64,000 nucleotides of DNA, taken from assembly GCA_910587595.1 (NCBI GenBank), contig CAJULQ010000003.1, forward strand, positions 199,129 to 263,128, given 5' to 3'. Made by a program: the position numbers and the translations under genes. This document shows, one piece after another, positions 36,401 through 44,247 of the stretch. Under the pieces are notes generated by a model that saw nothing but the letters and a program-made list of their open reading frames with translations, made no database searches and was not told where the DNA came from. The stretch is from an uncultured Christensenellaceae bacterium. Its GTDB lineage: Bacteria > Bacillota > Clostridia > Christensenellales > Pumilibacteraceae. The stretch's first letter is position 1; every line of letters begins with the position of its first letter.

Positions 36401-36587
36401 GTGCGCTTTGCTTAACAATATCATGATGTCGGAGTCGGCCATGTTCAATACGGGGCTGTTGCTGTTCGGGCCGATTTCCGTGCTGATCATTGCCGCCATC
36501 GCGTTGGTTACTTCGGTGATCGCTACCGTGGTGCCCGTGGCGCTGTATTCGCGCAAGCCGCCCGTGGCAAGCATTCGGGCGCTGTAA
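33486..36587 (+). CDS. MacB/FtsX-type ABC transporter, fused ATPase and permease
   Basis: 1033 residues. An N-terminal ABC ATPase (about 1-225) has Walker A GKSGSGKST, signature LSGGQKQRVAIARAL and Walker B IIMADEPTGALDS. After a linker, one TM helix (about 336-358) leads into a large extracytoplasmic domain of over 500 residues, then three C-terminal TM helices with the FtsX domain (KKKEIGILRAIGSR). One polypeptide thus carries both halves of a MacB- or BceAB-like, mechanotransmission-type transporter, probably for peptide or antibiotic efflux or lipoprotein extraction. No two-component system adjoins it. Promoter and terminator bracket it as a single gene. Confidence 0.9.
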   Translation: MLEARHLCKTYKTKKGVNTKALDDVSVTFAEKGMVFILGKSGSGKSTLLNVCGGLDTSDSGEIVIKGRSSADKGEFDFDSYRNTFVGFVFQEYNILEEFSVEENVGLALELQHKKRDKETIAKILADVDMTEFASRKPNTLSGGQKQRVAIARALVKNPEIIMADEPTGALDSNTGKQVFDTLKKLSKDKLVLIVSHDREFAEQYGDRIIELKDGKIISDMTREETETDGDKKNVRFVGTDTVCVASGAQLTEQDFADIKAFLQKSKGQTVITASRDKVDNITRELRGGEFNETAEQPAVREYAAHEKKMIRSRLPMRHAVKMGASSLKSKPVRLVFTVLLSVIAFLLFGVSSTLMMYDADKVTTNAFMESEYSFINLSKGYYVTDEYWHDGKLEESRERIQETDFTQEDAAAWQKKYPNAIAAVSTAYDTGSVIANLTVGANAQCFYGNRVDFVALDNGNIELLAGEHPMRDGEILISDYLFRAMQAGTLYRVTNGEMTDDETELNEYRDVLGASLLWGNKSGEIYTVTGVFAGESVPKGYNKLKEAADSDSSYAGSLRYEWEEERRSGLYASIAVTENVFADLGQYYAQDSKDEQMRMLFDTTANVRLSINGSQEWSMVVYGMAEYRAAGKGFSVYNGNGDKMEALSQKQIALSAYEYGNVLQMQLQDAIQEAGRNDPDQSYQDMYEEFYGKSLGVEEAGYQMYDKQGRWIWVPVDCVDKEHWENRKCPDYPDRIIEVRIKTTRGVLADVQDFCYATDEAEGLAALRKVRAFIQKYDLDIPEMVMSAENSETGNSQNVTVAGMYFTLRISGGYAYVSSDLFALFRGQDAYEWKIKTAYDYPRGAFISALFIPYDGSEHLARELIEISGERDEHDACAVIGNALYDSLTMINEMVADMGKIFLWVGVVLAAFAFLLMFNFISSSISSKKKEIGILRAIGSRTLDVFKIFLAEAFIIALICFVVATAGSFGVCALLNNIMMSESAMFNTGLLLFGPISVLIIAAIALVTSVIATVVPVALYSRKPPVASIRAL

Positions 36588-36608
36588 GATAGCGAATAAG
36601 GAATAAAG

Positions 36609-36640
36609 AAAAGCGTATCGAAGATCGGTACGCTTTTTTT
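36609..36640 (+). terminator. Terminator after the ABC transporter
   Basis: AAAAGCGTA (36609-36617) pairs with TACGCTTTT (36629-36637), followed by further T. Confidence 0.88.
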
Positions 36641-36651
36641 TGTGCGGGGGG

Positions 36652-36824
36652 GATTTCTCCGCTCCGTTCGCTGACGCTCACTACGGTCGAAATGACAGAA
36701 TAGGGCAGTGGGTACTACGGTACTTGCCTACGGCTCGTGGCGTTCGTGCTATGCGCTCGGCTGAGCGAAATAGCAGCCCCTCTCTTGTCGTTTCGACCGA
36801 GCCGTAGGCGAGCGGAGAAATCTA
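36652..36824. repeat. 173-bp MITE-like element with inverted ends
   Basis: The left end GATTTCTCCGCTC...ACGGTCGAAATGACA and the right end TGTCGTTTCGACCGAGC...GAGCGGAGAAATC are inverted copies of each other, enclosing about 80 bp of unrelated GC-rich sequence. The right end reads TAGATTTCTCCGCTC on the minus strand, and this TAG is the apgM stop codon (36822-36824). No transposase is encoded; such units would have to be moved in trans. Confidence 0.75.
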
Positions 36825-38021
36825 TTTATTGATCAGTTGTTGCAAGAGGGTGTGGCCGGGGGTAACGAAATTACCCGTTTGGGCGGCTGTTTTTTCGGTG
36901 AACGCGGGCACGCCGTTTTGCGGGCGTGCGGCGTCGAACAGTAGGTAAGGCACGGGTTGGGCGGTGTGCGTTTTGAGCGTGTATGGCGTGGGGTGGTCGG
37001 GCAATATAAGCAGTCTGTAAGGCTCTCCTTGCTCGTCTAATGCACGGCACACGTGGGATACGACCTTTTCGTCGATCAGCTCGATAGCGCGCGTTTTGCC
37101 CGTTTTGTCGCCTTGGTGGCCGCATTCGTCGGGCGCCTCTATGTGGATATACACAAAATCATGCGTTTGCAGCGCTTGTACGGCCGCTTGGGCTTTGCCG
37201 CAAAAATCGGTGTGTAAGTTGCCCGTGGCGCCCGCCACGTGTATGTTCGTCATGCCCGCGCCCACGGCAATGCCTTTTAACAGATCCACGGCGCTTATCA
37301 TCGCGCCGCGCAGTCCCGTGCGCTCGGTAAAGTTTTGCAGTTGCGGCTTGGTGCCTTCGCCCCACAGCCACACGGAATTGGCGGGATTTTGTCCCTTTTT
37401 CTTGCGCGCGACGTTTACGGGGTGGTCTTTGAGAAGTTGGTAACTTTGTTGTTGGATATGCCGCAGTTGCTCGGCGTAGGCGCCTTCGGGCAGATAGTTT
37501 GCGATCTTTTTGTCGGATATATCGTGCGGGGGCGTGAGCACGGCGCCCGTTCGGCCGTTTGGCCGTTTGAGGCAGTGGCGGTAGGATATGCCGCCGTGAA
37601 ATTGCAGATCGGGCGTGCCCAACTTTTGATCGACGAACGCAATAAGTTCGCGCGCCTCTTCGGTGGATATTTCGCCCGCCGAATAGTCGAGCATGGTTTT
37701 GTCGGCATAGTTTTGTTCGTCCGAGAGGGTGACGAGGTTACAGCGGTAGCACACGCTGTTTTCGTTTAGCGGTATGCCCATGCTGAGCGCTTCGAGCGGC
37801 GAGCGCCCCGTGTAGCATGCGCGCGGGTCGTAGCCGAGCACCGAGAGGTTGGCTACGTCCGAACCCGGTTTGAGTCCGTCGGGCACGGTGGCGCACAGCC
37901 CCACTCGGGCGGTTTGCGCCAAACGGTCGGTAAACGGTTTACGGGCAAGGCTCATGGGCGTTTCGCCCTTTTCGTCGGGCAGATCGGCCATGCCGTCGAA
38001 CAGTATGACTACGTATTTCAT
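36822..38021 (-). CDS. apgM: Cofactor-independent phosphoglycerate mutase, archaeal type
   Basis: Alkaline-phosphatase-superfamily enzyme of 399 residues interconverting 2- and 3-phosphoglycerate. Metal-binding LFDGMADLPD at the N-terminus, SDVANLSVLGYDP, TGRSPLEALSMGI with the likely catalytic serine region, HIEAPDECGHQGD and LPDHPTPYTLKTH. Clostridia relatives are sometimes labelled proposed homoserine kinase, so the substrate is not certain. AAGGAG overlaps the glmS stop region, so it is the last gene of a three-gene minus-strand operon. The stop codon comes from a repeat. Confidence 0.88.
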   Translation of the reverse strand: MKYVVILFDGMADLPDEKGETPMSLARKPFTDRLAQTARVGLCATVPDGLKPGSDVANLSVLGYDPRACYTGRSPLEALSMGIPLNENSVCYRCNLVTLSDEQNYADKTMLDYSAGEISTEEARELIAFVDQKLGTPDLQFHGGISYRHCLKRPNGRTGAVLTPPHDISDKKIANYLPEGAYAEQLRHIQQQSYQLLKDHPVNVARKKKGQNPANSVWLWGEGTKPQLQNFTERTGLRGAMISAVDLLKGIAVGAGMTNIHVAGATGNLHTDFCGKAQAAVQALQTHDFVYIHIEAPDECGHQGDKTGKTRAIELIDEKVVSHVCRALDEQGEPYRLLILPDHPTPYTLKTHTAQPVPYLLFDAARPQNGVPAFTEKTAAQTGNFVTPGHTLLQQLINK

Positions 38022-38035
38022 TTGCTATGCTCCTT

Positions 38036-39847
38036 TTATTCCACGGTGACCGATTTGGCCAGATTGCGCGGCTTGTCGATGTCGCCGCCGCGGGCGGCGG
38101 CCACGTAGTAGGCGAACAGTTGCAAGGCGGCGGCCGTAAACACGGGGGTGAGCGCCGCGTGCGTTTCGGGCAAGGCGATCACGTCGTCGCATTCGGCGGC
38201 GATGCTTGCGGGGTTATCGGATATGCCGATCACGGCGGCCCCGCGCGAACGCACTTCTTTGATGTTGGACAGCGTTTTTTCGCGTAAGTCGTTTTGGGTG
38301 GCTATGCCGAGCACCAACGAATTTTTTTCGATGAGCGAAATGGTGCCGTGTTTGAGTTCGCCCGCCGCATACGCCTCGGCGTGGATATACGAGATCTCTT
38401 TGAGTTTGAGCGCGCCTTCGAGCGCCGCCGACCAATCGCAGCCGCGCCCGATAAAGTAGGCGTCGGAAGCGGGGTAGTATTTGCCCGCCAAATACTGCGC
38501 TTGTGCGTTCACGTCGTCTATAAAGCGGTTGAGCTGTTCGGGCAACGTTTTGAGCGCGCCGAGCAAAGCGTCATATTCTCGGTCGGAAACCGTGCCGCGG
38601 TCTTTGGCCAATTGCAGCCCCAATAAATAGAGCACGGCCAACTGCGTGGTGTATCCTTTGGTGGTGGCCACGGCGATTTCGGGGCCGGCGCGGGTATACA
38701 GTACGTCGTCCGCTTCGCGCGCGATGCTCGAATCCACCACGTTGACAATGGCCAGCACGCGGCTGCCGCGGCGTTTGGCCTCGCGCAAGGCGGCCAACGA
38801 GTCGGCCGTTTCGCCCGATTGGCTGACGATCACCGTAAGGCAGTTTTTGCTTAAGATGGGGTCGCGGTAGCGAAATTCGCTGGCTAAGTCGGTTTCCACG
38901 GGCAAGCGGGCGTATTTTTCGATAAAGTATTTGCCCACTTCGCCGGCGTGGTAGGCGCTGCCGCACGCGGCTATGCACACCTTGTCGATCTCGGCGCCGT
39001 TCAGTCGCACGCGGTCTAACCGTATGCCGTCGGGGGTGATACGGTCGTGAATGGTTTTTTTGACCGCGCCCGGTTGCTCGTAGATCTCTTTGAGCATGAA
39101 ATGGGCAAAGCCGTCTTTTTCGGCGTCGGCGGCCGACATGTCGGATACGAAGATCTCTTTTTCTATTTCTTCTTGGTTGCGGTTATACACGGTGACGCCG
39201 TTCGGCGTGATCACCGCGATCTCCTTTTCGTCGGGAATGATAAAACGGCGGGTGTGCGTTAACACGGCGGGCATGTCGGACGCGATGAAGTTTTCGCCCT
39301 CGCCCAAGCCGATAACGAGCGGGGAATCTTTGCGGAGCGCGTAAAAGGCGCCGCCGTCGCCCGCGTGCAAGATGCCGAGCGCATACGAGCCTTTGAGCTT
39401 GTTGCGCGTTTTTATGATGGTTTCCAGCATGTTGCCGTTGTAGTAATATTCGAGCAGCATGGGCACGATCTCGGTGTCCGTTTCGGAAAGAAAGGTAAAG
39501 CCGCGTTCGCTCAAAAAGGCGCGCAGTTCGAGGTAGTTTTCTATGATCCCGTTGTGTACTACGGCAAACGTGCGGTCTTGGCTGTAGTGCGGGTGGGCGT
39601 TGGCGTCGTCGGGGGCGCCGTGCGTGGCCCACCGCGTGTGGCCGATGCCCACCGTGCCTTCGGGACGGTCGCCCGTGCGCTTATACAGCTCGGCCAATCG
39701 GCCTTTGGCTTTTACCACTTCTATGCCGTTGCCGCTGCCCACCGCTATGCCGCTGCTGTCGTAGCCGCGGTATTCGAGGCGGCTCAGTCCGTCCAATAAA
39801 ATGGGGGTTGCTTGTTGTTTGCCCGTGTAACCTACAATGCCGCACAT
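38036..39847 (-). CDS. glmS: Glutamine--fructose-6-phosphate aminotransferase
   Basis: Makes glucosamine-6-phosphate, the entry to peptidoglycan and aminosugar synthesis. N-terminal Ntn glutaminase domain with catalytic Cys2 (MCGIVGYTGKQ) and RWATHG, then two SIS domains (SQSGETADSLAAL, KGYTTQLAVLYLLG), ending NLAKSVTVE. 603 residues is normal. It starts 4 nt after the upstream gene, with GAGGAGAA inside that gene. There is therefore no glmS ribozyme, the usual feedback device in Firmicutes. Its position fits supply of UDP-GlcNAc for the adjacent polysaccharide operon. Confidence 0.97.
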   Translation of the reverse strand: MCGIVGYTGKQQATPILLDGLSRLEYRGYDSSGIAVGSGNGIEVVKAKGRLAELYKRTGDRPEGTVGIGHTRWATHGAPDDANAHPHYSQDRTFAVVHNGIIENYLELRAFLSERGFTFLSETDTEIVPMLLEYYYNGNMLETIIKTRNKLKGSYALGILHAGDGGAFYALRKDSPLVIGLGEGENFIASDMPAVLTHTRRFIIPDEKEIAVITPNGVTVYNRNQEEIEKEIFVSDMSAADAEKDGFAHFMLKEIYEQPGAVKKTIHDRITPDGIRLDRVRLNGAEIDKVCIAACGSAYHAGEVGKYFIEKYARLPVETDLASEFRYRDPILSKNCLTVIVSQSGETADSLAALREAKRRGSRVLAIVNVVDSSIAREADDVLYTRAGPEIAVATTKGYTTQLAVLYLLGLQLAKDRGTVSDREYDALLGALKTLPEQLNRFIDDVNAQAQYLAGKYYPASDAYFIGRGCDWSAALEGALKLKEISYIHAEAYAAGELKHGTISLIEKNSLVLGIATQNDLREKTLSNIKEVRSRGAAVIGISDNPASIAAECDDVIALPETHAALTPVFTAAALQLFAYYVAAARGGDIDKPRNLAKSVTVE

Positions 39848-39851
39848 GGTT

Positions 39852-40679
39852 TTACTTGTTCTCCTCTTTATCGATTTGCCCGTTGTTTTTATCGGGTTTG
39901 TGCAATATGATCTTTACGATAAGCGCTATTACCACCGCTATGGCAATAAGACCCACCGCCAAGATCACGTAGTCGATCACTTTGGCGGGCAGTAGTACGC
40001 ACAGCAAAGTGATGAGCGACGTGGCCACGAGATTGCCCGCCACCACCGCCAACAGCGCTTTGGGGTAGGGCAATTTGGTGCATGCCGCCACCGCGCTGCC
40101 CGTCCACACGCCCGTGAGCGGCAAGGGAATGGCCACAAAGGCGAACACGCCCAGCATTTTGCGCATATCGGGGGAAAGGCGTTTTTTGCGGGCGGGCGGC
40201 CATGCGGGGGAGGCGTTCTCCGCGATGCGGTCAGCTCGAGCGCAGTCGAGAGATTCGCTTTTTTCGGCAGAGAGAGATTTCTCCGCTTCGCTCCCTTCGG
40301 TCGCTACGGTCGAAATGACATGGTTGGGGCTGGTCGCTACGGTCGAAATGTTGGCGGCGTCGGCGTCTTTTAGAATGGTCTGCGATTTCTTTTCGAACTT
40401 ATCGTAAAGCGTTTGCCCCACTTTGCGAAAAAGCTTTGTGCGCGAAAGCCAACGCACAAAGGGCAACAGCACGGCGATGAGAAGGGGGGCCATGAGCGAC
40501 GAGCCGATAAACGCGTATAACAGCGCGAGCGGCGGCCGAATGCCGTAGCCGAATGCGATGGGAATGGCGCCGCGCGCTTCCACGATGGGCAGAACGGAGA
40601 TGAGCACGGTGACAAGCTCCGGAAAGTGAAAAACTTTGATGAGCGCGTCGGTAACGGTTTGTGCGATAGTGCCGAGCAA
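39852..40679 (-). CDS. Small multidrug export-like membrane protein with repeat-encoded insert
   Basis: 275 residues, similar to the small multi-drug export protein family (PF06695): IVEARGAIPIAFGYGI, then IPLPLTGVWTGSAVA. Four to five TM helices flank a long cytoplasmic loop. Residues 110-150 of that loop (including ISTVAT twice) are encoded by an in-frame copy of the genome repeat at 40232-40350, which accounts for most of the excess over the usual 160-210 residues. TTG start at 40679 has GGGAGG 5 nt upstream. First gene of the operon with glmS and apgM. The substrate is unknown and the multidrug label is weakly based. Confidence 0.75.
   Translation of the reverse strand: MLGTIAQTVTDALIKVFHFPELVTVLISVLPIVEARGAIPIAFGYGIRPPLALLYAFIGSSLMAPLLIAVLLPFVRWLSRTKLFRKVGQTLYDKFEKKSQTILKDADAANISTVATSPNHVISTVATEGSEAEKSLSAEKSESLDCARADRIAENASPAWPPARKKRLSPDMRKMLGVFAFVAIPLPLTGVWTGSAVAACTKLPYPKALLAVVAGNLVATSLITLLCVLLPAKVIDYVILAVGLIAIAVVIALIVKIILHKPDKNNGQIDKEENK
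40232..40350. repeat. Interspersed repeat inserted in frame within a CDS
   Basis: Contains AGCTCGAGCGCAGTCGAGAG (40233-40252), GATTTCTCCGCTTCGCTC (40276-40293), CGGTCGAAATGACA (40307-40320) and a second CGGTCGAAATG (40340-40350). These are the cores seen in the intergenic repeats, here translated on the minus strand without a stop or frameshift. Confidence 0.8.
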
Positions 40680-40721
40680 AATGGCCTCCCGAATATGGAA
40701 TGAGCGAAAAATTACGATTTT

Positions 40722-40750
40722 ATTGTATAGTATATGCGCGCATTTGTCAA
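40722..40750 (-). promoter_or_regulatory. Promoter of the 40679-glmS-apgM operon
   Basis: Minus strand TTGACA (40750-40745), 17 nt, TACAAT (40727-40722). Predicted start near 40715, about 36 nt before the TTG start codon. Confidence 0.75.
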
Positions 40751-40835
40751 TTTATTTTGACGTTTGCGGCGGGCGGCATAGTATACGGGCGCGCAAATAG
40801 GTCATACTAAAAAGTGTGAAAAAGCGCGCAAAAGA

Positions 40836-40865
40836 TTGACATGCGCGGCATAAAAAGGGTATACT
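40836..40865 (+). promoter_or_regulatory. Promoter of the polysaccharide operon
   Basis: TTGACA (40836-40841), 18 nt, TATACT (40860-40865), predicted +1 near 40872. A terminator-like hairpin follows at once. Confidence 0.78.
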
Positions 40866-40873
40866 GTTTTTAG

Positions 40874-40917
40874 GCGACGGACAGAGATAAATAAATACGG
40901 GGGACCGTCGCTTTTTT
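40874..40917 (+). terminator. Leader terminator (possible attenuator) of the polysaccharide operon
   Basis: GCGACGG (40874-40880) pairs with CCGTCGC (40905-40911) across a 24-nt A-rich loop and is followed by six T (40912-40917). It starts 2 nt after the predicted +1 and ends 15 nt before the first ATG, so most transcripts would stop before the operon unless antitermination occurs. No NusG-paralogue (LoaP-type) gene is in the window. Confidence 0.65.
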
Positions 40918-40931
40918 CGGTAGGATCGAAT

Positions 40932-42242
40932 ATGAAAAAAGAGTTTACGTTCAAAACCTATTTCTTGTATGTGTTGCGCTATTGGCTGCTTACGGCGATC
41001 ATTGCCGTGGCAGGCATGGCGGGCGGCATACTGTACGGCATTTTGGGGCACGACGCCAACCAAATGCGGTTTACGGGCAACATCACGATCAGCGGCTTTT
41101 CGTCGCTTGTGGAGGATTTGCAGATCGGCGACAGCACCGACCCCGTAACGGCGTATAATCTTATCAAGAAAAACGCGTTTGCGGCCATGACGTCTACGGA
41201 TATCAAAACGGCGCTGTATAAAAGCGTGAAAAACGAGTGGTGCGCGATGTCGTCTAACAAAAAGCTTTCGGAGATCGACGCGCGCGAAAAGTTTTTTCGG
41301 GCGATCAGCATTCGGGAAGAAGATTTGACGCTGTACGTCAGCTTTACGCAAAAGGCGGGCGCCGACAAAGCGTTTTCGTATAAAGTGGTGGAAAAGTATT
41401 TGGCGCTTGCCAAAGAGCGCGCCGTTGCGCAAGAAATGATCTTGCAAAAACCCACGGTGGTAGGCGAAGAACACTACGACAAACTGACCGTGAGCGAGGC
41501 GGAAGAAGAGCAAATGCACGAAGTGACCGGCGTGGGCGTTTTCAAAGGCGCCGCGGTGGGCGTTGTGGCGGGCGTGGTGCTCGCGTTGCTTACCGTGCTT
41601 GTGATGTATTTGGCCGACAAAAAGATCAATACGTACGGCGATATTGCGGCGTTTACGGGGCACAACCTTTTGGGCGTTTCCACGGGCGCCGTTACCAATA
41701 AAGTGTGTCCGCGCATAGATTGCGAGATGCAAAACGATAAGGCGCTGATGATTTGCGGGCACGAGGACATGTGCTATCGATTGGCCGAAGTGTATGGCGA
41801 ATACGCGTTTGCCACCGAGCGCAAAACGCTACGCATCGATTTTTCGCACAAGGCGGATGCCGACACGTTCGGCGATTATATGCGCGGCAAGCCGCTCGAC
41901 GAGTGCGTGCGCGACGAAAACGGCGTGTCGGTGCTAAGCGGCGTGCAGTCTTGGGCGTTGGTGCTTACCTATCCCGACAAGACGGAGGCGCTCAGAGAAC
42001 GGTTCGATAGGATCGTGATAGCCGCGCCCTATCATGGCGACGGGTCGTTGGGCGTATTGGCGTATATGAGCGATAAGATCGTGTATGCCGTCAATCAAAG
42101 CGAGATGAAGGCGGCCGACGTGCTGTATGCGGCGCAAGAAGTGCAATGCGACCAAAAGGCGGCGGGCGCTGCAATAGAAAAGACGGGCAAAAGTTATGTG
42201 GGCGGACAAGTATATTTCGCGCCCGAAACGGACGAAGAGTGA
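40932..42242 (+). CDS. Wzz-like polysaccharide co-polymerase fused to a degenerate tyrosine-kinase domain
   Basis: 436 residues. TM1 at about 14-36 and TM2 at about 200-222 flank an extracytoplasmic Wzz domain, the fold that sets polysaccharide chain length. After TM2 a further 210 residues follow the order of a BY-kinase (Wzc/CapB) domain: KALMICGHED where Walker A should be, KTLRIDF for Walker A', GDYMRGKPLDECV, and RFDRIVIAAP for Walker B. The GxxGxGKS P-loop and the Tyr cluster are absent, so it is probably a catalytically dead pseudo-kinase. First gene of the operon; promoter and leader terminator precede it. Confidence 0.78.
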   Translation: MKKEFTFKTYFLYVLRYWLLTAIIAVAGMAGGILYGILGHDANQMRFTGNITISGFSSLVEDLQIGDSTDPVTAYNLIKKNAFAAMTSTDIKTALYKSVKNEWCAMSSNKKLSEIDAREKFFRAISIREEDLTLYVSFTQKAGADKAFSYKVVEKYLALAKERAVAQEMILQKPTVVGEEHYDKLTVSEAEEEQMHEVTGVGVFKGAAVGVVAGVVLALLTVLVMYLADKKINTYGDIAAFTGHNLLGVSTGAVTNKVCPRIDCEMQNDKALMICGHEDMCYRLAEVYGEYAFATERKTLRIDFSHKADADTFGDYMRGKPLDECVRDENGVSVLSGVQSWALVLTYPDKTEALRERFDRIVIAAPYHGDGSLGVLAYMSDKIVYAVNQSEMKAADVLYAAQEVQCDQKAAGAAIEKTGKSYVGGQVYFAPETDEE

Positions 42243-42279
42243 GCTTACTTAAACAACGCGGCAAAAAGACGGTAGACGA

Positions 42280-44247
42280 ATGAAAAGCAGAAAAAGACAA
42301 AATAAAAACGGGCCGAACAAACTTCGTTCCATTGCGATCGTGTTTGTGCTCGACGTGGTGTTTGCGTTCGGCGCGTATTGCGCGGCGCGCGGCATTATGT
42401 TTCACCGTGCGGCCAAGCCCGTGGGGTATTCCGAGTTCGAGTGGGTAGCCGTTTTTGCCATGCTTATCGTTACCGTTGCCATGCTGGTGTTTTTCGATTG
42501 CTACAACACGGTGTGGAAGTATGCCGGACGGGTGGAGTTTTTCAAGTTCGTGTTGGCGTATTTTGCGTCGTTCGGCATTATCATGCTGTTTAAGGTGATC
42601 ATGCGGGCGGCGTTCGACTTCGAGTTGTGGGCGCCTTTGGCATTGATGTATTTGCTGTTTTCCGCTTTGTGTTCGGGTAGTATGCGGTTTATAAACGGCA
42701 TAATGAACTACTTTTTATACGTACGGCATTTGATGGGCGGCAAGGCCGACGCGTCCGGCAAACGCACGGTGGTGATCGGCGCGGGGTATGTGGGGTCGCT
42801 TATCATTAACCGCTTTATAAACAATCCGCACGACGGATATATTCCCGTGGCGTTTATCGACGACGACCCCGACAAGCAAGGCAAAAAGATATACGGCATC
42901 AAGGTGGAGGGCGGCATGGACCGCTTGGGCGAAGTGGTGGCCAAGTATCGCGCCCAAACCATTGTTATTGCCATCATGTCGCTTTCCAAGGCGCAAATGC
43001 GCGCCATTTACGAAAAGTGTTCGCGGTTCAACATGCCCATAAAGGTGATGCCGGAGATCGCCAACGCCAGCGACGTGAACAAGCAAGAAACGCTTTCTTT
43101 GCGTGACATACGTATCGAGGAGCTTTTAGGGCGCGACGAATTCAAGGTGTGCGACGACTTGATGAACGCGTCGGTTAAAGACAAAGTGGTGATGGTGACG
43201 GGCGGCGCGGGCAGTATCGGCAGCGAGCTTTGCCGCCAGTCGCTCAAGTACGGTTGCCGTCATCTTATCATATTCGACATGCACGAGAACGGCATGTTCT
43301 TTTTGAACGAAGAACTCAAGAAAGAATATGCCGACCGTTATTCTTTGGTGATCGGCACGGTGCGCGAGCGCGACAAGTTGCGCGAAACGTTGGAGCTGTA
43401 TCGCCCCGAGATCGTGTTTCACGCGGCGGCGTATAAGCACGTGCCCATGATGGAGATAGCGCCCACCGAGGCGGTGAAAAACAACGTGTTCGGCACGCTC
43501 AACACCGTGGAAGAATGCGAACGCGCGGGCGTGAAACGGTTTGTGTTGGTTTCTACCGATAAGGCGGTAAATCCCGCCAACGTGATGGGCGCGAGCAAGC
43601 GTTTGGCCGAGATGGTGGTGGAAACGCGCGGCAAGGTGTGCAAGATGCAGATGGCGGCGGTGCGGTTCGGCAACGTGCTCGGCAGCAACGGCAGCGTTAT
43701 TCCCATTTTCCTCAAGCAGATCAAAGAGGGCGGCCCCATAACGCTAACCGACCGCAACATAAAGCGGTATTTTATGACCATACCCGAAGCGGTGCGCCTT
43801 GTGATGCAGACGGGCGCGCTTGCCTCCGGCGGCGAGGTGTTCGTGCTCGATATGGGCGAGCCCGTGTATATTTACGATCTGGCGTGCGACCTTATACGCA
43901 TCAACGGATTGGTGCCCGAACAAGACATTGCCATAACGGTTACGGGATTGCGTCCCGGCGAAAAACTGTTCGAGGAGTTGCGGTATGACCGCGAGACGGT
44001 GGACAAGACGCAACACGAAGGCATTTTCGTGACGCGTTTGGAAAAGATAGAGCTGGAAGTATTCGACAAGCAATTGGAAAAGTTGCGCGCGGCGGCGTTT
44101 GCCGAGGACGAGCGGGGCACCGAAAAAGTGATCTTCGAAACGGTGCCAAGCGATTTTCGCGATAGGGCGGCGGCAGAGCTGTTGGCCACGCACAACCGTG
44201 AGATCGCGGAGAAAACGGCGGGCAAGCGTGCGGGTGAGCGAGCGTAA
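42280..44247 (+). CDS. Membrane UDP-sugar 4,6-dehydratase, CapD/PglF/WbpM type
   Basis: 655 residues. Four N-terminal TM helices (about 15-135), a CoA-binding-like Rossmann domain (VVIGAGYVGSLI), then the SDR dehydratase domain (GGAGSIGSELCRQSL, FHAAAYKHVPMME). The active site reads STDKAVNP with NVMGASK, that is Met in place of the usual Tyr of YxxxK, as expected for WbpM/PglF enzymes. It would convert UDP-GlcNAc to the 4-keto-6-deoxy sugar used for QuiNAc, bacillosamine or FucNAc. The adjacent minus-strand glmS supplies its precursor pathway. The ribosome site is weak, and the end overlaps the next gene by 1 nt. Confidence 0.93.
   Translation: MKSRKRQNKNGPNKLRSIAIVFVLDVVFAFGAYCAARGIMFHRAAKPVGYSEFEWVAVFAMLIVTVAMLVFFDCYNTVWKYAGRVEFFKFVLAYFASFGIIMLFKVIMRAAFDFELWAPLALMYLLFSALCSGSMRFINGIMNYFLYVRHLMGGKADASGKRTVVIGAGYVGSLIINRFINNPHDGYIPVAFIDDDPDKQGKKIYGIKVEGGMDRLGEVVAKYRAQTIVIAIMSLSKAQMRAIYEKCSRFNMPIKVMPEIANASDVNKQETLSLRDIRIEELLGRDEFKVCDDLMNASVKDKVVMVTGGAGSIGSELCRQSLKYGCRHLIIFDMHENGMFFLNEELKKEYADRYSLVIGTVRERDKLRETLELYRPEIVFHAAAYKHVPMMEIAPTEAVKNNVFGTLNTVEECERAGVKRFVLVSTDKAVNPANVMGASKRLAEMVVETRGKVCKMQMAAVRFGNVLGSNGSVIPIFLKQIKEGGPITLTDRNIKRYFMTIPEAVRLVMQTGALASGGEVFVLDMGEPVYIYDLACDLIRINGLVPEQDIAITVTGLRPGEKLFEELRYDRETVDKTQHEGIFVTRLEKIELEVFDKQLEKLRAAAFAEDERGTEKVIFETVPSDFRDRAAAELLATHNREIAEKTAGKRAGERA

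Noticed and set aside
39845..39860. glmS ribozyme
   Set aside because: glmS starts 4 nt after the preceding gene, so there is no leader to hold the ribozyme.
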